Shown here: one piece after another, positions 32,518-44,026 of the stretch
How the letters are laid out: each line of letters begins with the position of its first letter
Numbering within the stretch: position 1 is the stretch's first letter
Assembly: GCA_001792895.1 (NCBI GenBank)
Contig: MARA01000054.1
Location: 62,001 to 126,000, forward strand
Reading direction: 5' to 3'
Origin: Lentinus brumalis
Taxonomy: Eukaryota > Basidiomycota > Agaricomycetes > Polyporales > Polyporaceae
DNA: 64,000 bases
Made by a program: the position numbers and the translations under genes
Notes under the pieces: model-generated
Told to the model about the DNA's origin: nothing
Seen by the model: only the letters and a program-made list of their open reading frames with translations
Databases searched by the model: none

Positions 32518-34272
32518 TCACAGCTTCGCCTTGGGCGACTTGACGATAGTTTGGAACGCGTTCCGCAGGTCCTCTTTCAAGTCCTAAGTGGCCGCAAATC
32601 AGAATATCGCGGAGAAGAGACAAGTAATAAGTAGCTTGCCTCAAGGTCTTCCACACCCACACTGATCCGAACGAGCCGTGGGTCCGCTCCAGGCTCCAAG
32701 AGCACGCGCTGCTCAATAAGTGACTCAACACCACCGAGGCTCGTAGCGGGCTGTCGCGGACACGCATCAGCAGTTGGAAAGCAATACATGCGCGCTACAC
32801 TTACGACGAAGTACTGGAGCAAGTGAGGCAAGCGGGCCGCATACTCCTCCTTGGCCATCTTGGGGACAATCAGTCGTAGTTCGCCGGGAAATGGTGCTCT
32901 CGTGACCTACATAGAGCGCAAAGGTGGCGTTCCAACCACCCTCGAGTTGCTTCTTCGGGTCAAACCCTCGCGTGTCCGTGCCTTGAATGCTGGAGTGCGA
33001 GACCTTATAGACAGCGCCGGCAGGGATGCCGTCATGAGCTCGGCCCTTTGTGCCGAACGCACGTCAGCAACCAAGACTCCGCGACGGGAGCTGCGCACTC
33101 ACTCCCGCTGCCTTTGATAGCCACTGCGCCAAGCCGGTAGCATTCTCAGACTGACGAGGGACACGGAGATGTAACGTGCGCAGGGACCGAAGAAGCAGCC
33201 ACGCTTCGAGTGAGCCCATCATGCTCCCGCTGTACGTACGGATGTGCGCGAGCTGACACCTCGTCCGTCAGAACGCGATACTACATTGATTTCTGTCATA
33301 ACGTACCTCATTCCACTTCTCTAGAGTAGGAGCCACGAGAACACCACAGAGCAGGTCCGAGTGTCCACCGAAGTACTTCGTACCTACGCAAGCGTGAGCT
33401 ATACGTGTCGTGAAAATAGCGAGGAGAAGTCGCACCGCTATGCATGACTATGTCTGCCCCCCACTTGAAAGGATACTGCAGAGGCGGCGGCGCGAAGGTA
33501 GAGTCGACGATCAGGTGGCCACCGGCAGCATGGACCTTGTCAGCGTAGTACTTGATGTCGCTGTGCCTACGGTCAGCTGAAATCACCGGCAGGACGCGTA
33601 CGAAGAGACATACCGAGACTCGCCAGTGGGGTTCAGCGGCGTTTCCAGCCAACAAAGGTCCCCTGGTTGAAACTGCTCGTCTATGCCGATGATGGGCAAG
33701 TCTCCACCGCGGATCCGCTTATAGACTTCGATGGTTGAATGAAACCCGATGTACCCTCCAGTCACGGCGATCCGCTTGGGGTGAAGATATATGAGGGCCT
33801 GTCATTGTGCATGAGCGTAACGTGGTATGGAGGGAACGGTGGGCCGCACATACAGCATGGGAGGCGGCGATACCGGACGCAAAGGTGATTGCATGGCCGT
33901 TCTGCAATAGCTATCAGCATGGGTGAAAATTGTACATGAAAGAAGCACTCACGGTAATTTTGCTCAGCACACGTTCGGCGCGAGTGCTGACGCTTTGTGT
34001 GTAACGCGAATAGACGTGGCGAGCGGGGTTCCACATGTCGAATTCGCCGAGTCCTCTCGCCGGCCCCTCGAGAGGGTTAGGTGCCCGGAACGCTGTTCAT
34101 GAATGTCAGTGCATGTCAATAGTCACGGACACCTGGCGAGACTCGACTACTCACTTGTTGAGACAGACAGGGATGGTGCGACCTCTGGACCATGCAGAGA
34201 GTCGTCTGCGTGGATGAGATCGGTGCCATTCAGCAAGTTTTTCGAATCCGTGTCCTTTGCCTGGGGTGCCAT
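32518..34272 (-). CDS. Cystathionine gamma-synthase-like PLP enzyme (Cys/Met metabolism)
   Basis: Multi-exon gene from the ATG at 34272 ([16 protein letters not shown]) to the TGA at 32518-32520. Diagnostic segments: [48 protein letters not shown] (Arg/Tyr phosphate-binding region), [60 protein letters not shown] (PLP-pyridine Asp), [17 protein letters not shown] (PLP-lysine), [20 protein letters not shown] and [16 protein letters not shown]. The intron inside SG/TK interrupts the PLP-lysine motif in phase. This fold-type I family makes or breaks cystathionine and related thioethers in trans-sulfuration. Gamma-synthase and gamma-lyase cannot be told apart by eye; the longer N-terminus favours a fungal synthase-like protein. 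Cytosolic. No lesion was found. Confidence 0.85.
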
Positions 34273-35242
34273 GTAGTCACAAAGCTGCGCGAGGTAGGGA
34301 GACCGGGCAAGTAGAGCGTATCATATATAGGACGACCAACGAATCTCAGTCAGACTCGGAGGCTTCTGACCGAGGTACTTTGTCGCCAGCGGTCCGCGAC
34401 GGGTATCATTTCAAGGGCGAATCAGACGTGCTAGTATGCTTGTGACTTTTCGCGGTCCGTGAGGCCGGCCAGGAAGCCTTGTAACAGTCATAAAAAAAGT
34501 CCAAGGCCAGCGAAGCCGCGCGCATTGCGAGGACGTGCAGGGCGGCTTGCTTCGAGTCCAGTGAGAGTATACCGTAGAGAGGCTGCAGGTTGTCGGGTAT
34601 ATCAAAGAGGACATCAGAGGCGAATGCGTGCAGCTTGGACAAAATTGCTAACCACAGTGAACGACCGTGACGGACAAGGGCGAGTTCTTGAGCACTTCGG
34701 AGCCGCTCAGTCAGAGCCACGTGGGTACCTCTACCATTACCATAAATGGGTAAGTTCTTAGCCTGAGTTTCACGAAAGTAACCTGAACAGACCTGAACGC
34801 ATTTTCGGTGGAACATGGTTATGGTTTGCGAGGTTGTATCTTAACCACCACACCCATAGGGCGAAGTTGTTATACAGGCTCCCACACGAGTTGAATACGG
34901 TCGCGGGTCGGGGTGCGTACTTATACCGATCATTACGTTACTTATCTAACTACTGGATAAGTAACCAACTGCCTGATCGCTTCACGGAATTTACCCGAAC
35001 GCGTTCGTCCTCCTCAACGCCGAGTACGACGACGAGCTCCCTCCTAGAGTGTTGACCTCGTCTGCTCGTCTTGACTCTTGTCTCGCCATCTGAACCTCCA
35101 GCGTTCGCACTCGCCTGCAATAGCGCTTCCTGCCACACAATCTCGCTTCACGCATCATCTGTCTCGCGCCTAGCATGCCTACTGTTCGCTGAACCTCCAG
35201 CACCTGCGATCATACACACGACAACGCGGGGACGTTTTCGAC
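34273..35242. promoter_or_regulatory. Intergenic region with GATA-type inverted repeat
   Basis: About 1 kb between divergent genes (PLP enzyme and coiled-coil protein). GTTACTTATC at 34937-34946 and GATAAGTAAC at 34956-34965 form a perfect 10-base inverted repeat with a 9-base spacer, each arm holding a GATA core, about 280 bases upstream of the next start codon. A minus-strand open frame (34406-34816, 136 aa) has no recognised domain and I leave it uncalled. Confidence 0.45.
34937..34965. promoter_or_regulatory. Paired inverted GATA motifs
   Basis: Perfect 10-base arms GTTACTTATC and GATAAGTAAC with a 9-base spacer. Opposed GATA cores are a known arrangement for fungal GATA factors (nitrogen, iron or light control). 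Function here is inferred. Confidence 0.5.
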
Positions 35243-38125
35243 ATGGCGGACACGCAGAGGGTCTCTCATATTCCTGTCATGACTCCTCGCGGGTCACGAA
35301 CTTCGTTTCCGAGCGCGATTCCTTCGCCTCATTTCGGCCTCGTCCCTCCATCCCGATATCCCCCTGTGAGTGGCAGTCCAACAGTCTCCACCACTTCCTC
35401 CAGTCCCTCGTCGTCTCCAGCGAGTGGAGGGAGCACTCCTTTCCGCTCGTTTCGGAACTTCCTCTCGTTCGGTGGTAGCAAGCATGCCGCCAGCTCGAGC
35501 GTGTCTGCCCCACCCAAGAACCACTTCGGCACTCTGGGGCCTACCATTCGCCGCTCCGTGAACGTCGAACGGCGAGCGTCATCGCCGCAGCTCAAGTCAA
35601 GGCGTTCTGAAGACGACTACGTACTATCTATCGACTTGCCTCGTCCTGGCGACGAGAAGACGAGGGCGTCGAGCTCGCGCCTAGCCAAGTCCAGCGATCC
35701 CTCTTCCACCACCAAGCAATCCGCTTTTCACACATCTCGGTCGCCTCGCTCGTACAGTCCGGACACAGATAGTGCAGGTGCGTCCGTTTGTACTATCCTT
35801 GTCACACCTATGCCCACACCTCGCGTCCCGTAGCATCTCCCGCACTCGCTGCGGCAGAGCTTTCCACGATCCTCGAAGCGGACACGTCGGGAATCTCAAA
35901 GCACCTGCCAAGTCTGGACACTTCTCAGGCGGAAAGCGAACAGGATTCACTCCAGGATATCAGCCCGCAGGCCTTCCAGCCTCAGGGACTCCAACCCCCT
36001 CCGCGCAATACCCGGCATGGAAGCACATCGCCATCTCGTGATACCTCACCTCTGGATCTTTCAACCTCGAAGCTCACCAGCGAAGTGCTCGCTGCGCTGT
36101 CGGAGTCTGGCGACAGGCAGGACTGGCTGCAAGGCGTCGTCGTGGACGATGTGCCGTCCGACTCCGCCGTCAGCCGAGAAAGAACTCCGGAGAGCCCTGA
36201 TACCAGCTTTAACACGGATTCCCTTGACCCCGACCTCGCCGCGCTGCTAAGCCCGAATCGAGTGCATGGTAGCGCGGAGCCCGCCCTTCTCATAGCCCTC
36301 AACGCGATACCCCTTCCAGGCCCCAGCCCCCTCCTTCTCCACCCACAACGGCGCGACTGTCTCCCGTTACGTCTCCCTCACTATCGGTTGAGATGCAACC
36401 GAGTACGTCGATGCGACGCATCGCTCCTTCTTCCCTATCTATTGCCCGCGTCTGCCTTCATCCACCTCCCTTCCACGCATCACTAGATCCGTGTCCGACC
36501 GCCCTATGCTTGGTGCATCGGCTTCTGGACTCCCTTCCCCGACCTCTCGGACCCCGTCTGGTCGCGCCATGTCTTCGAGTCCTGACCTGCACACGTCTGC
36601 GGCGTCCGCGTCCGCGGTCAGTCGCTTGGCGCGTGGATCATCCATTGAGACCACCGCAACTTCGTCCTTCCGACGACCAGGCAGCGGCGGCAATGTCGAT
36701 GGACGACGTACCGCGGCGTCGCGGCTCATGACGCCTTCGCGTCCGTCCTCGTCTTCACCGGCGAGCACCGGCTCGCGTCCATCAGCGTCGCGCTTCAACT
36801 CCAGTCATACTACTGGCTGGGAAGTTGAGTCCGCTTCCCCGTCCTCCCGGCCACCGTCCTCGATCGGCACTGCGCCGAGCCGTCTGCAGGACTACCGGCC
36901 GAGCCTGGACATGGAGCGTCCGCGACTCACCGGTAGTGTGCGCACGCGCAAACGAAGCACGAGCGTCATCGAACGTGGTGTCGTGCACAGGACACCTATG
37001 CACCCGCCGCCGTTACAGGTACCGAAAGCGACGACGGACTGGCTTGGCCCTCGCACGGCTAAGGCCTTTGCAGCCGCTGGCCTCTTGGATTTTGACGGCG
37101 ATTCCCCAGGCAGCGGCAGTCGGCCTCCGTCGCGCTTTGGCACGACCCGGAGCAGCATCGACCGGGATTCGCGCTCAAGATACACGCCGTCTCGCATGGC
37201 GTACTCCGAAGCGGGGTCCAGCTCCTCCTGGGGCGGGCGGAGTGCCTCGCGCGCGGCTGGCTATGCAGACCGCGATGCTACATCTACACCACGGACCGTC
37301 TTCTCTAGCGCTTCGACGGCGGCCACCTCTGTATCCGCATCTTCCATGCAGTCGGAGATCCAGCAACTCCAAGAAAAGCACGCGCTGGAGTCGAGCGCTC
37401 TCCTTGGCGCGTTGGCCGACTCGCAGCGTACGACGCGGATGCTCCGCGAGGAGAACGGACAGTTGCGCGATCGCATCCAGACGCTCGAAGACAAGCTTGC
37501 GGACGCGCAGGAGCGTATACAGCAGATCATCTACTCGCAGTCTCCGCCGCTGCCGCCGAACGCCATGTACCCCAAGCACTATGAGACCCCCGCTCCCTCG
37601 GGGCACCGGAGCGTTGCACACTCTCGGCACAACTCGCTTCTCCGTACACGTGGACACCCGTCTACGTACTCTTCGCCCGAGACCCCCTACACGTCTCCCG
37701 AGACGCCCCTGGACAATGCGGACGGCTTCCTTCCTCCCAGTCGGAAAAGGATGAGCACATCGTCGTCTGTCTTCGCCTCTCTACCGTCCAATATGTCCAT
37801 GATTATGCAAGAAGACGGCGCCTCACCAGACGCATTTGCTTCTATGTCCATGAACTCTTCCTCACCCCCGGGATCCCCGACTATGGTGTTCGCTCGGCCG
37901 GGTTCAATCCCCAAGGCTTCCTCATCACGAGGGTTCAGCCATAGGGCGAATATGTCCGCGTCGACCGCGGGAAGCATCTCCCCGACGACGGCAAACTTCT
38001 CGATCATGACGGGCTCCCCGGGTAGTCTGAACCTCCGCCCAGAACATGAGCAGCATCTCGGCGATATGACTCCGCTGGATCTTGACACCGAGGGCTTCGA
38101 GTTCGAGGGGAGTTTGTTGCGCTAG
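35243..38125 (+). CDS. Ser/Pro-rich coiled-coil protein of unknown function
   Basis: First exon 35243-35777, then exon 2 from 35834 with a phase-1 intron. The protein (about 940 aa) is largely disordered. It has Ser/Pro/Thr-rich stretches with basic RS-type patches (SFRNFLSFGG, RRSVNVERRASSPQLKSRR), a conserved-looking island LPSLDTSQ, ALSESGDRQDWLQGVVVDD, and PKATTDWLGPRTAKAFAAAG. Near 37340-37530 a heptad-like coiled coil starts with SEIQQLQEKHALESSALL and continues TRMLREENGQLRDRIQTLED; Met/Ser-rich sequence follows to the end. I do not recognise the family; a scaffold or cytoskeletal adaptor is only a guess. Between 36270 and 36450 the reading frame appears to lose one base twice (near 36272-36290 and near 36445), while both flanks stay clearly coding, so assembly indels are likely. 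Confidence 0.65.
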
Positions 38126-38739
38126 CCTGCAACATTTATTCCCATCTCTATGCGTCCATGGAACCTCGTCACTCTCTGCGCATCCTCTGTCCCGTCTGCC
38201 TTCCGTCCGCTCTTCGCTCTTGCTTTCCCGCACTTTCCCGCAGACATCCAGTCGCGGACCTACAGTATGTCTCGCTCTCGGGCCCCTTCGTCTTTCCGGT
38301 TTCCCTACGTAGTTACTTCGCACGTCGTTCATTATGCACTTCGCTCCTTTCGCACCTGCTCTCGTTTCTGTCCCACGTTCCTACCCTTGGCGACCTACCT
38401 CACACCCCACGCACTAGTCCATGCATTGCTGTCCGCGTCGACTGTACCCTCCTGTGTTTGTCTAGCTCGTTCCCTGTCCAAAGGATTGTACCGTACGTAG
38501 AGTTCTATCTACTAGTAATGCAGCGCGCTCTCCGTGGCATGTTGTGCATCTATCCCAGTGGTACCGAGTGATATTCGCAAGACATGTAAGTCGTAAAAGT
38601 TCTGGACTATATTCGATACGGCTCCAAGAATGGTATGAGCCGATGGAGCATCATGGGCGTCAACACGGTGCCGTGACCTGGCAACTTACCATCACCTCTT
38701 CCGCATTGACGCGTTGACGACGCGTCGAAACTCACCACC
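38126..38739. other. Intergenic, nothing recognised
   Basis: About 0.6 kb. Pyrimidine-rich sequence just after the coiled-coil gene is probably its 3' UTR. The open frame 38158-38571 lacks any domain. Just before 38740 there is weak similarity to the sequence upstream of pseudogene copy A (shared GACGCGT...CGACGCGT-type bases). Confidence 0.4.
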
Positions 38740-41283
38740 ATGTCGCTGCAGACGAATTCTGAGCATGCCAGTATATTTGGGACGCAAGGTATGTTCGAAC
38801 ATCGATGTATCACGAATCTTTCGCTGAGCGCTGCGGGTCGGCCTCACGCGCACCAGCACCGAAGCGTCAAAGGGTCGACGCGCAGATTGCAACCAGCTCA
38901 AGTAGATCTCTGAAGTCTCTCAATGGACTACCAGATCTTCCTATCGACATTCTCTTCGAGGTTGGCTGGCGCGTTGACGTGGTTACACGGCGTGACTGAC
39001 GCTATTCCCGGGCCCAGATATTCTCAAACATCGCCCCGAAGGACTTGCTGCACTTATCGCGGACGACTCAAGCGTTCCGACAACTGCTGCTGGACCGCCG
39101 GTCAACCACGGTTTGGAAGGCGGCTCGCCAGCGTACCTTTCCGGGTGCCCCGGAGTGCCCCGAGGACGTGTCGGAGCCGTTCTGGGCGAACCTCGTGTTC
39201 GGCGACGCCGTGTGCGGAAATTGTGGAGCGAAGAACATCCGACGCGTGTTGTTCGAACTTCGTCGCCGACTGTGCGCGTCGTGTATCAAGAAGCAGTGAG
39301 TGCTACCTTCCTATTCTTGCCGAAGGTGAACGAGTACAACTGACCGCCTTGACTTTGAATCTGAAGCTCGGTCAGGCCGAACCAGCTCAAGTCGCGTTGC
39401 CCTGACTACGACGAGAGCATTCTGCAACTCGTTCCATATGGTACGCCGAGCAATCCTCAAATTCAGTCGTATTGTCGACCGTTTCGCAGTGACCGGCGTT
39501 GGTGGAGGCGGTGCGAATGTGAAGCAGTACTGGATGGCTGATGTCGTGGAGATGGCAGAGAAGATGGCTAAACTGCAGGAGGCTGTTAACAAAGGATCTC
39601 CGGATTCCGCGCAGGCAATCGAAGACTTCAAAAGCGAACAGATAGCTCGTGTAGAAGCACGATTTGAGGTGAGCATTGTATTCGCGTTATGCGCGAATGT
39701 ACGACACTTCACTCAGATGATCGCAGGATGCGGCTCGCTGCTATGACGGCATGCACGGCCGGGGGGAGACACTACAGGAAATGAAGGAGGCGCGGCTCAA
39801 GGAGTAAGTGGAGCTCCCGGGACTCGACATTCTACTGACAATTGTGAAGGATATGCTCGCGCTTTGTGGCGCTTGGTCTTGGCTATGAGGAGTCGGATGT
39901 TCGACTCGCATGTCGCGACTTGAAGTTGCTAGCCGCACCTCTAACGGACAGAGGTAGCTGCTCACGATACGTTATACAATATCCCATCTGACACGTACGC
40001 AGCATGGAAGGCTATCAAGAAGGAGCGCGAGTCCATGGTTCGGTTCCATAGAGAATGGCGCGTGGAGCATCAGTATCAAGGCGTCCGCCGAGCTCGCAGG
40101 AAGATCATCGAGAAGCTGTACAATCGGTATTACTTTGACATCAAGCCTCTTGACATCTTCACTGTCCCAGAGCTGAGGCAGGTTTGCGGGTTCCCCGAGT
40201 TCTTAGAGATCGTCAACTCCGATCATACTCGTGAAGTCGTCCCCGAAGACTTCGCCGCGGCCATGAAGAACCTGCCGGACCGCATCACGGGATGGCAGAA
40301 GAAGATGGAGACGTACCTTGTGGACCGTATCCCGCAAGCCTGGGAGTACACGAGACTTGGGCCGGAATGTTGGGACGCCACCGCACCCACGATGAAGCAC
40401 GAAGTCTCATCCCTGGAACTGGCGACGTACATCACGACATGCGACTATCACGAACACTGTCCGAATGGCAAGTTCACCCCACGCAAGGACCGTGGCGACT
40501 GGTGCGGCGACGTTGCCTTCGGTCGGCGGGAGACATTTGGGCATCTCATGCACGACAGCGACCTTGGCCATCTACCTCCTCGAGAGCCGTTGTGGTACGA
40601 TGTCAAGTTCAGCATGGAGGGATATGCCCTCGCTACCAGACTCGTGAAGTCGCTCGGCTTGGATCCGAGCATCATTACAGTCTTGCAGATGGACCGACAA
40701 AAGGCTTGGTTCACGTGCGCGACGTGCGACCCCGAGGAGATTGAGGGCACCAGCTACCGCGCTGTGATGGATTGGAGACTTTTTGTACGTCAGTCGTCTC
40801 GCTATGCGCGGTGTGATGTCTGAGGCTGTCGCCAGATCAACCACTATCTAGACGAAAACGAGAAAGGCAACGGAGAACACCGTTGGTGCCGCCTGGATGA
40901 GGCGAAGAGCGAGCTGATCCGCAAGGCGGACGATGAGGCGCGCGACGACCCTCAGCACACTATCTGGTGTTGCGGTCATTGCAGTTCCTTCCTCTTCAAG
41001 CCCAAAGACATCATGCTTAAGCACGTTCGACTAGGGTTCGTCGGTCGTGTCCTGCCTAGGAGAAACGCTGACACACGCTATCAGGCACGGCATCACGGAA
41101 TCTATGGAAGAACGCGATTATTTCCGAGAAGTGGTGAGGCCCGGAGCCCTCGCTCCCAAACCGCTGCACTACATATCCCGGGATGGCAAAATACATTCGA
41201 CTCACATCACCTTCGACCCGCCCGTCTCATCCGCAACCCGTGTCAAGCCATGGACTTCATCCGCAGCTGGCCTTGCGGTCTGA
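38740..41283 (+). CDS. Zinc-ribbon F-box protein, family 2 copy B (best-preserved copy)
   Basis: About ten exons; the first is 38740-38788. Seen: an F-box-like start (LNGLPDLPIDILFE, IFSNIAPKDLLHLSRTT), AFRQLLLDRRSTTVWKAARQ, a treble-clef/zinc-ribbon candidate (VCGNCGAKNIRRV and LCASCIKKQ), a helical middle (VEMAEKMAKLQEAVNKG, KAIKKERESMVRFHREW) and a Cys/His segment (TTCDYHEHC, WCGDVAFGRRETFGH). Two CxxC pairs follow (FTCATCDPEEIEG and CCGHCSSFLFKPKDIML). The C-terminus is PGALAPKPLHYISRDGK. This matches a lineage-expanded basidiomycete F-box-like family; a substrate adaptor role in ubiquitination is the family-level inference. Two single-base frame inconsistencies remain (start of exon 2 near 38820 and around 39440-39510), so either assembly indels or early decay affect this copy. 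The exon order is otherwise complete. Confidence 0.7.
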
Positions 41284-41409
41284 ACTTGTCCGGAGGCTCG
41301 CGGCTCCTTCTCACCCGCAGCACTTCCTGTTCGCACTATCGTACACCCTCGTATCGATTCATTGCCCGTACGCTATGTAAGCATAGTCTCAGCCAAACCA
41401 GCCTATGAC

Positions 41410-41790
41410 AACGGTTGGCGTACCTTCGTGCGATCTGAACTAGCTCGGCAGCTGAGGCTTTGGGTAGTCCATGGGCCGAAATACTAGCGTACTCGTCTTC
41501 GTTCTCCTCGGAGGGCTGAACTCGCCGGTATGAGAGACTCGATGTTCTGGGGAAGGAAGGAAGGGCTGATGCTCGCCTCCGCGTCGCGATCGACGCTCTT
41601 GAGACGACGAAAGTGCAGGAGAGCCTCGTCCAGATGGATCCAGGATGGTAGACCGCGAAGAACATCGACGGTCTTCGTGTCCAATATGCCGCTATGCTGG
41701 AAGCTGATGATGATAGTTCGGAGCTGCGGTGGTGCGCAGACTACGAGCTCAAAGTTGGACTGCGGGAAGCCGTGGACCAAGGATCGCCGG
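41410..41790 (-). pseudogene. C-terminal fragment of F-box/LRR family 1
   Basis: On the minus strand, FELVVCAPPQLRTIIISF, GILDTKTVDVLRGLPSW and LDEALLHFRRLKSV match the C-terminal block of the genes at 4280-5700 and 44718-46168. A frame change follows, after which DEYASISAHGLPKASAAEL (another frame) matches the terminal DEYPGILVNGLPRATSASL. There is no 5' part: similarity stops at about 41757, where sequence from the other F-box family begins on the opposite strand. It is a truncated, frameshifted relic. Confidence 0.75.
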
Positions 41791-42430
41791 TATCTGTGCA
41801 GGCAATGAAAGCGTCCGAAAATGAATGGGCAGTTCGTCAAACGCAAGGAACGCGGATACTGGTGCGGCGACATCGCCTTCGGGCGGCGGGAGACCTCAAT
41901 TTTCCCTCACCACCAGACTAGTGAAGATCGTCGGCCTGGATCCTACTACAGCGTTAGTCTTGCAGGTGGATCAGCGAGACATTTGGTTCGTGTGCACGAC
42001 GTGTGAACCTGAGGTGATCATGGGCACTGAATACCCTGCCGCGATGAATTGGAGACATCTCGTACGTCCTTTCACCCCTCATCCTCAGCGTGGTGTCGAA
42101 CGCTAACGGCCTGTCAATCACTACGTAGATGAGTGTGACAAAGGGTTGGCGTCGCCTTGGTGAGGGGAAGAGCGAGCTGATCAGGAAGGCGGAAGATGAC
42201 GCGCGCGATCCCAGCGCCCACGGACATCATGCTCAGGGACGTTCAAAACAAGTTCATCGTTGCTCTACCACCCAGGAATGTGCTCCTGAAACGCGCTATC
42301 AGCCACGGCGCGAGGGAGCTTATCAAATCGGACCGCGACTACTACCGAGACATGGTGAGGGACTCTGCATGCGGCGTGCAAGAACCCTTACACTACATCT
42401 TAGAGGATTCCAAGGTACTTTCGCGACAAT
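41758..42430 (+). pseudogene. Zinc-ribbon F-box protein, family 2 copy C fragments
   Basis: Fragments collinear with the gene at 38740-41283 but in pieces. LREAVDQGSPVSVQAM (about 41758-41810) matches LQEAVNKGSPDSAQAI; it then jumps straight to RKERGYWCGDIAFGRRET (41845-41895), missing several exons. TRLVKIVGLDPTTALVLQV, IWFVCTTCEPEVIMGTEYP and NHYVDECDKG follow. A frame change leads to EGKSELIRKAEDDARD, then PTDIMLRDVQ, and YYRDMVRDSACGVQEPLHY ends the similarity near 42415. Internal deletions plus frame changes make it non-functional. Its left edge is fused to the antisense family 1 fragment. Confidence 0.75.
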
Positions 42431-42635
42431 TCCCCTACCACCTTCCCGCGCTACAAAGCTCGGATCAATCTCTAACCGGCTTCCCCAGCAGGTGTTCCGG
42501 TTTACCCTCACGTCGTTTTCTGACCAGCAGCGCTTGGAGTTCGTAACATCGTACACCCTCGTATAAATCCATTGATGGGAACCTATGTAAGCCTAGCATC
42601 AGCCAAATCCTTGTATCCAATCAATTGGCGTACCT

Positions 42636-44026
42636 TCACCTCCTTGCGATCCGAACTAGCCCGGCGGCCACGGCTCTGGGTAGTCCACGGACCATAATAC
42701 GACCGCACGTGTACTCCTCGAAGCCGGTGAGTGATTGTTTGAATTGGACCGGTTTACGAAGGACATCCATTCGCGCCTCCTTGTCGGGTCTTTCTGACAG
42801 TATACAGTCGACGCTCTTGAGACACCGGAGGCGCATGAGAGCCTCGTCCAAACGAGGCCAAGCAGGTAGACGACGAATAAAATGAATCATCGCCGCGTCT
42901 CACATGTAGATTTCCGGGAAGCTAATGACGATGGTTCGGAGCTGCGGTGGTGCGCAGAGTACGAGCTCGATGTCTGCTTCGAGGGCAAGACTGAACGTGG
43001 CCTGAAGAGCGGCCATGTGGCGGTGGTAGAGCAGGGAAGTTACTGACATGAACGCCAGCCGCATGACTTCTAGGGAATGGCAGCCCGTTAAGGCTCGGGT
43101 TTGCCACTGCGACTGCACTGCAGCTACAGATAGATTCAAACGTCAGCGGGCGAGTCCATGCGGCTGCAGGCGCAGGAACAACGTACGTCTGAGTTCAGGG
43201 CGGGGCGCTATATGGTACACCGTTGGCAGCACATTGACTTTGAGGTCGACGAGGCTCGTCGTGCAACTTTCGAGAAAGTCGGCGAGGTGCGAGGTTTGTG
43301 GCCAAAGAGGCACAGCGAAGTCCAGCTTGTGTAGTGGCCATGGCGGGTTGGAGCGTCGGAAGATGCGATACAAACCCATGTACCCCGTATACGCGGTGCT
43401 ATTGTCCGTGCATCGGATGTATAGCTCTTTTACTCGAAGTCTAGTCAGGAGGAACGTGAACCATGGCGTCGATTCTAGGGTTGGGTTCCATGAACAGGCT
43501 GTGCTCACGAAGTCCAGCTTGTCGATTTCTGGATATAGACAAAGCAGGTGGCCAATGATATGGAACGAGTTTCCAAGCGTTCGGCAATGTAAGATAGACA
43601 GTCGAACGAGGGGACGGGTGTGTGATACGCCAGGGAGTGTCGTATGCGGTGCGATGTCAAAATGGTGGATAGCCACACGTTGCAGAGTGACTCGTCGGAT
43701 GTTTGGCAAACGCGTCTCAGGAGCGCTATTTCAGTAACGCGAATGGTAGGAAATGAAGTATAGCTTCCGGACGGCTTAACCACGAGCGTTGTGATATATC
43801 TCGAGGCTTGCACACCATGCTCGGAAGATGTCCAGGCCGCAATCTGAGCTACCGTCCGGCCAGGCTTATCCGGATGGCACGTAATGGTGTTGAAGAGATG
43901 AAATCGAGCAGAAGGGGTTCAGGCGGTGCAGACGAGTGCGCAAGCCTTCAGGGACCGGACGTCCCAATGAAGGAAGTCGATGATGTAGTCCAGTATTTCG
44001 CCAGGAAATCCTGATCTGCTGGGCAT
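42636..44026 (-). pseudogene. F-box/LRR family 1 copy D with two nonsense codons and a frameshift
   Basis: Full-length relative of the neighbouring gene at 44718-46168, start at 44026 (MPSRSGFPGEILDYIIDFLH). Lesion 1: the Trp in the family motif SWTPSA is TGA at about 43919-43921. Lesion 2: one base is lost between EIALLR and LPNIRRVTL near 43698. Lesion 3: the Trp of GTWDAQ is TGA at 42900-42902. Between lesions the family sequence is well kept (PSFD-type loop, LLCLYPEIDKLDFVSTAC, STPWFTFLLTRLRVKELYI, DIELVLCAPPQLRTIVISF, LDEALMRLRCLKSV, GLPRAVAAGLVRIA), which suggests recent inactivation. Three independent lesions in one gene argue against sequencing error. Confidence 0.85.

Noticed and set aside
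34406..34816. 136-codon minus-strand open frame
   Set aside because: It has a Met start and helical stretches, but no recognised family, no splice partners, and lies in the intergenic region between two divergent genes.
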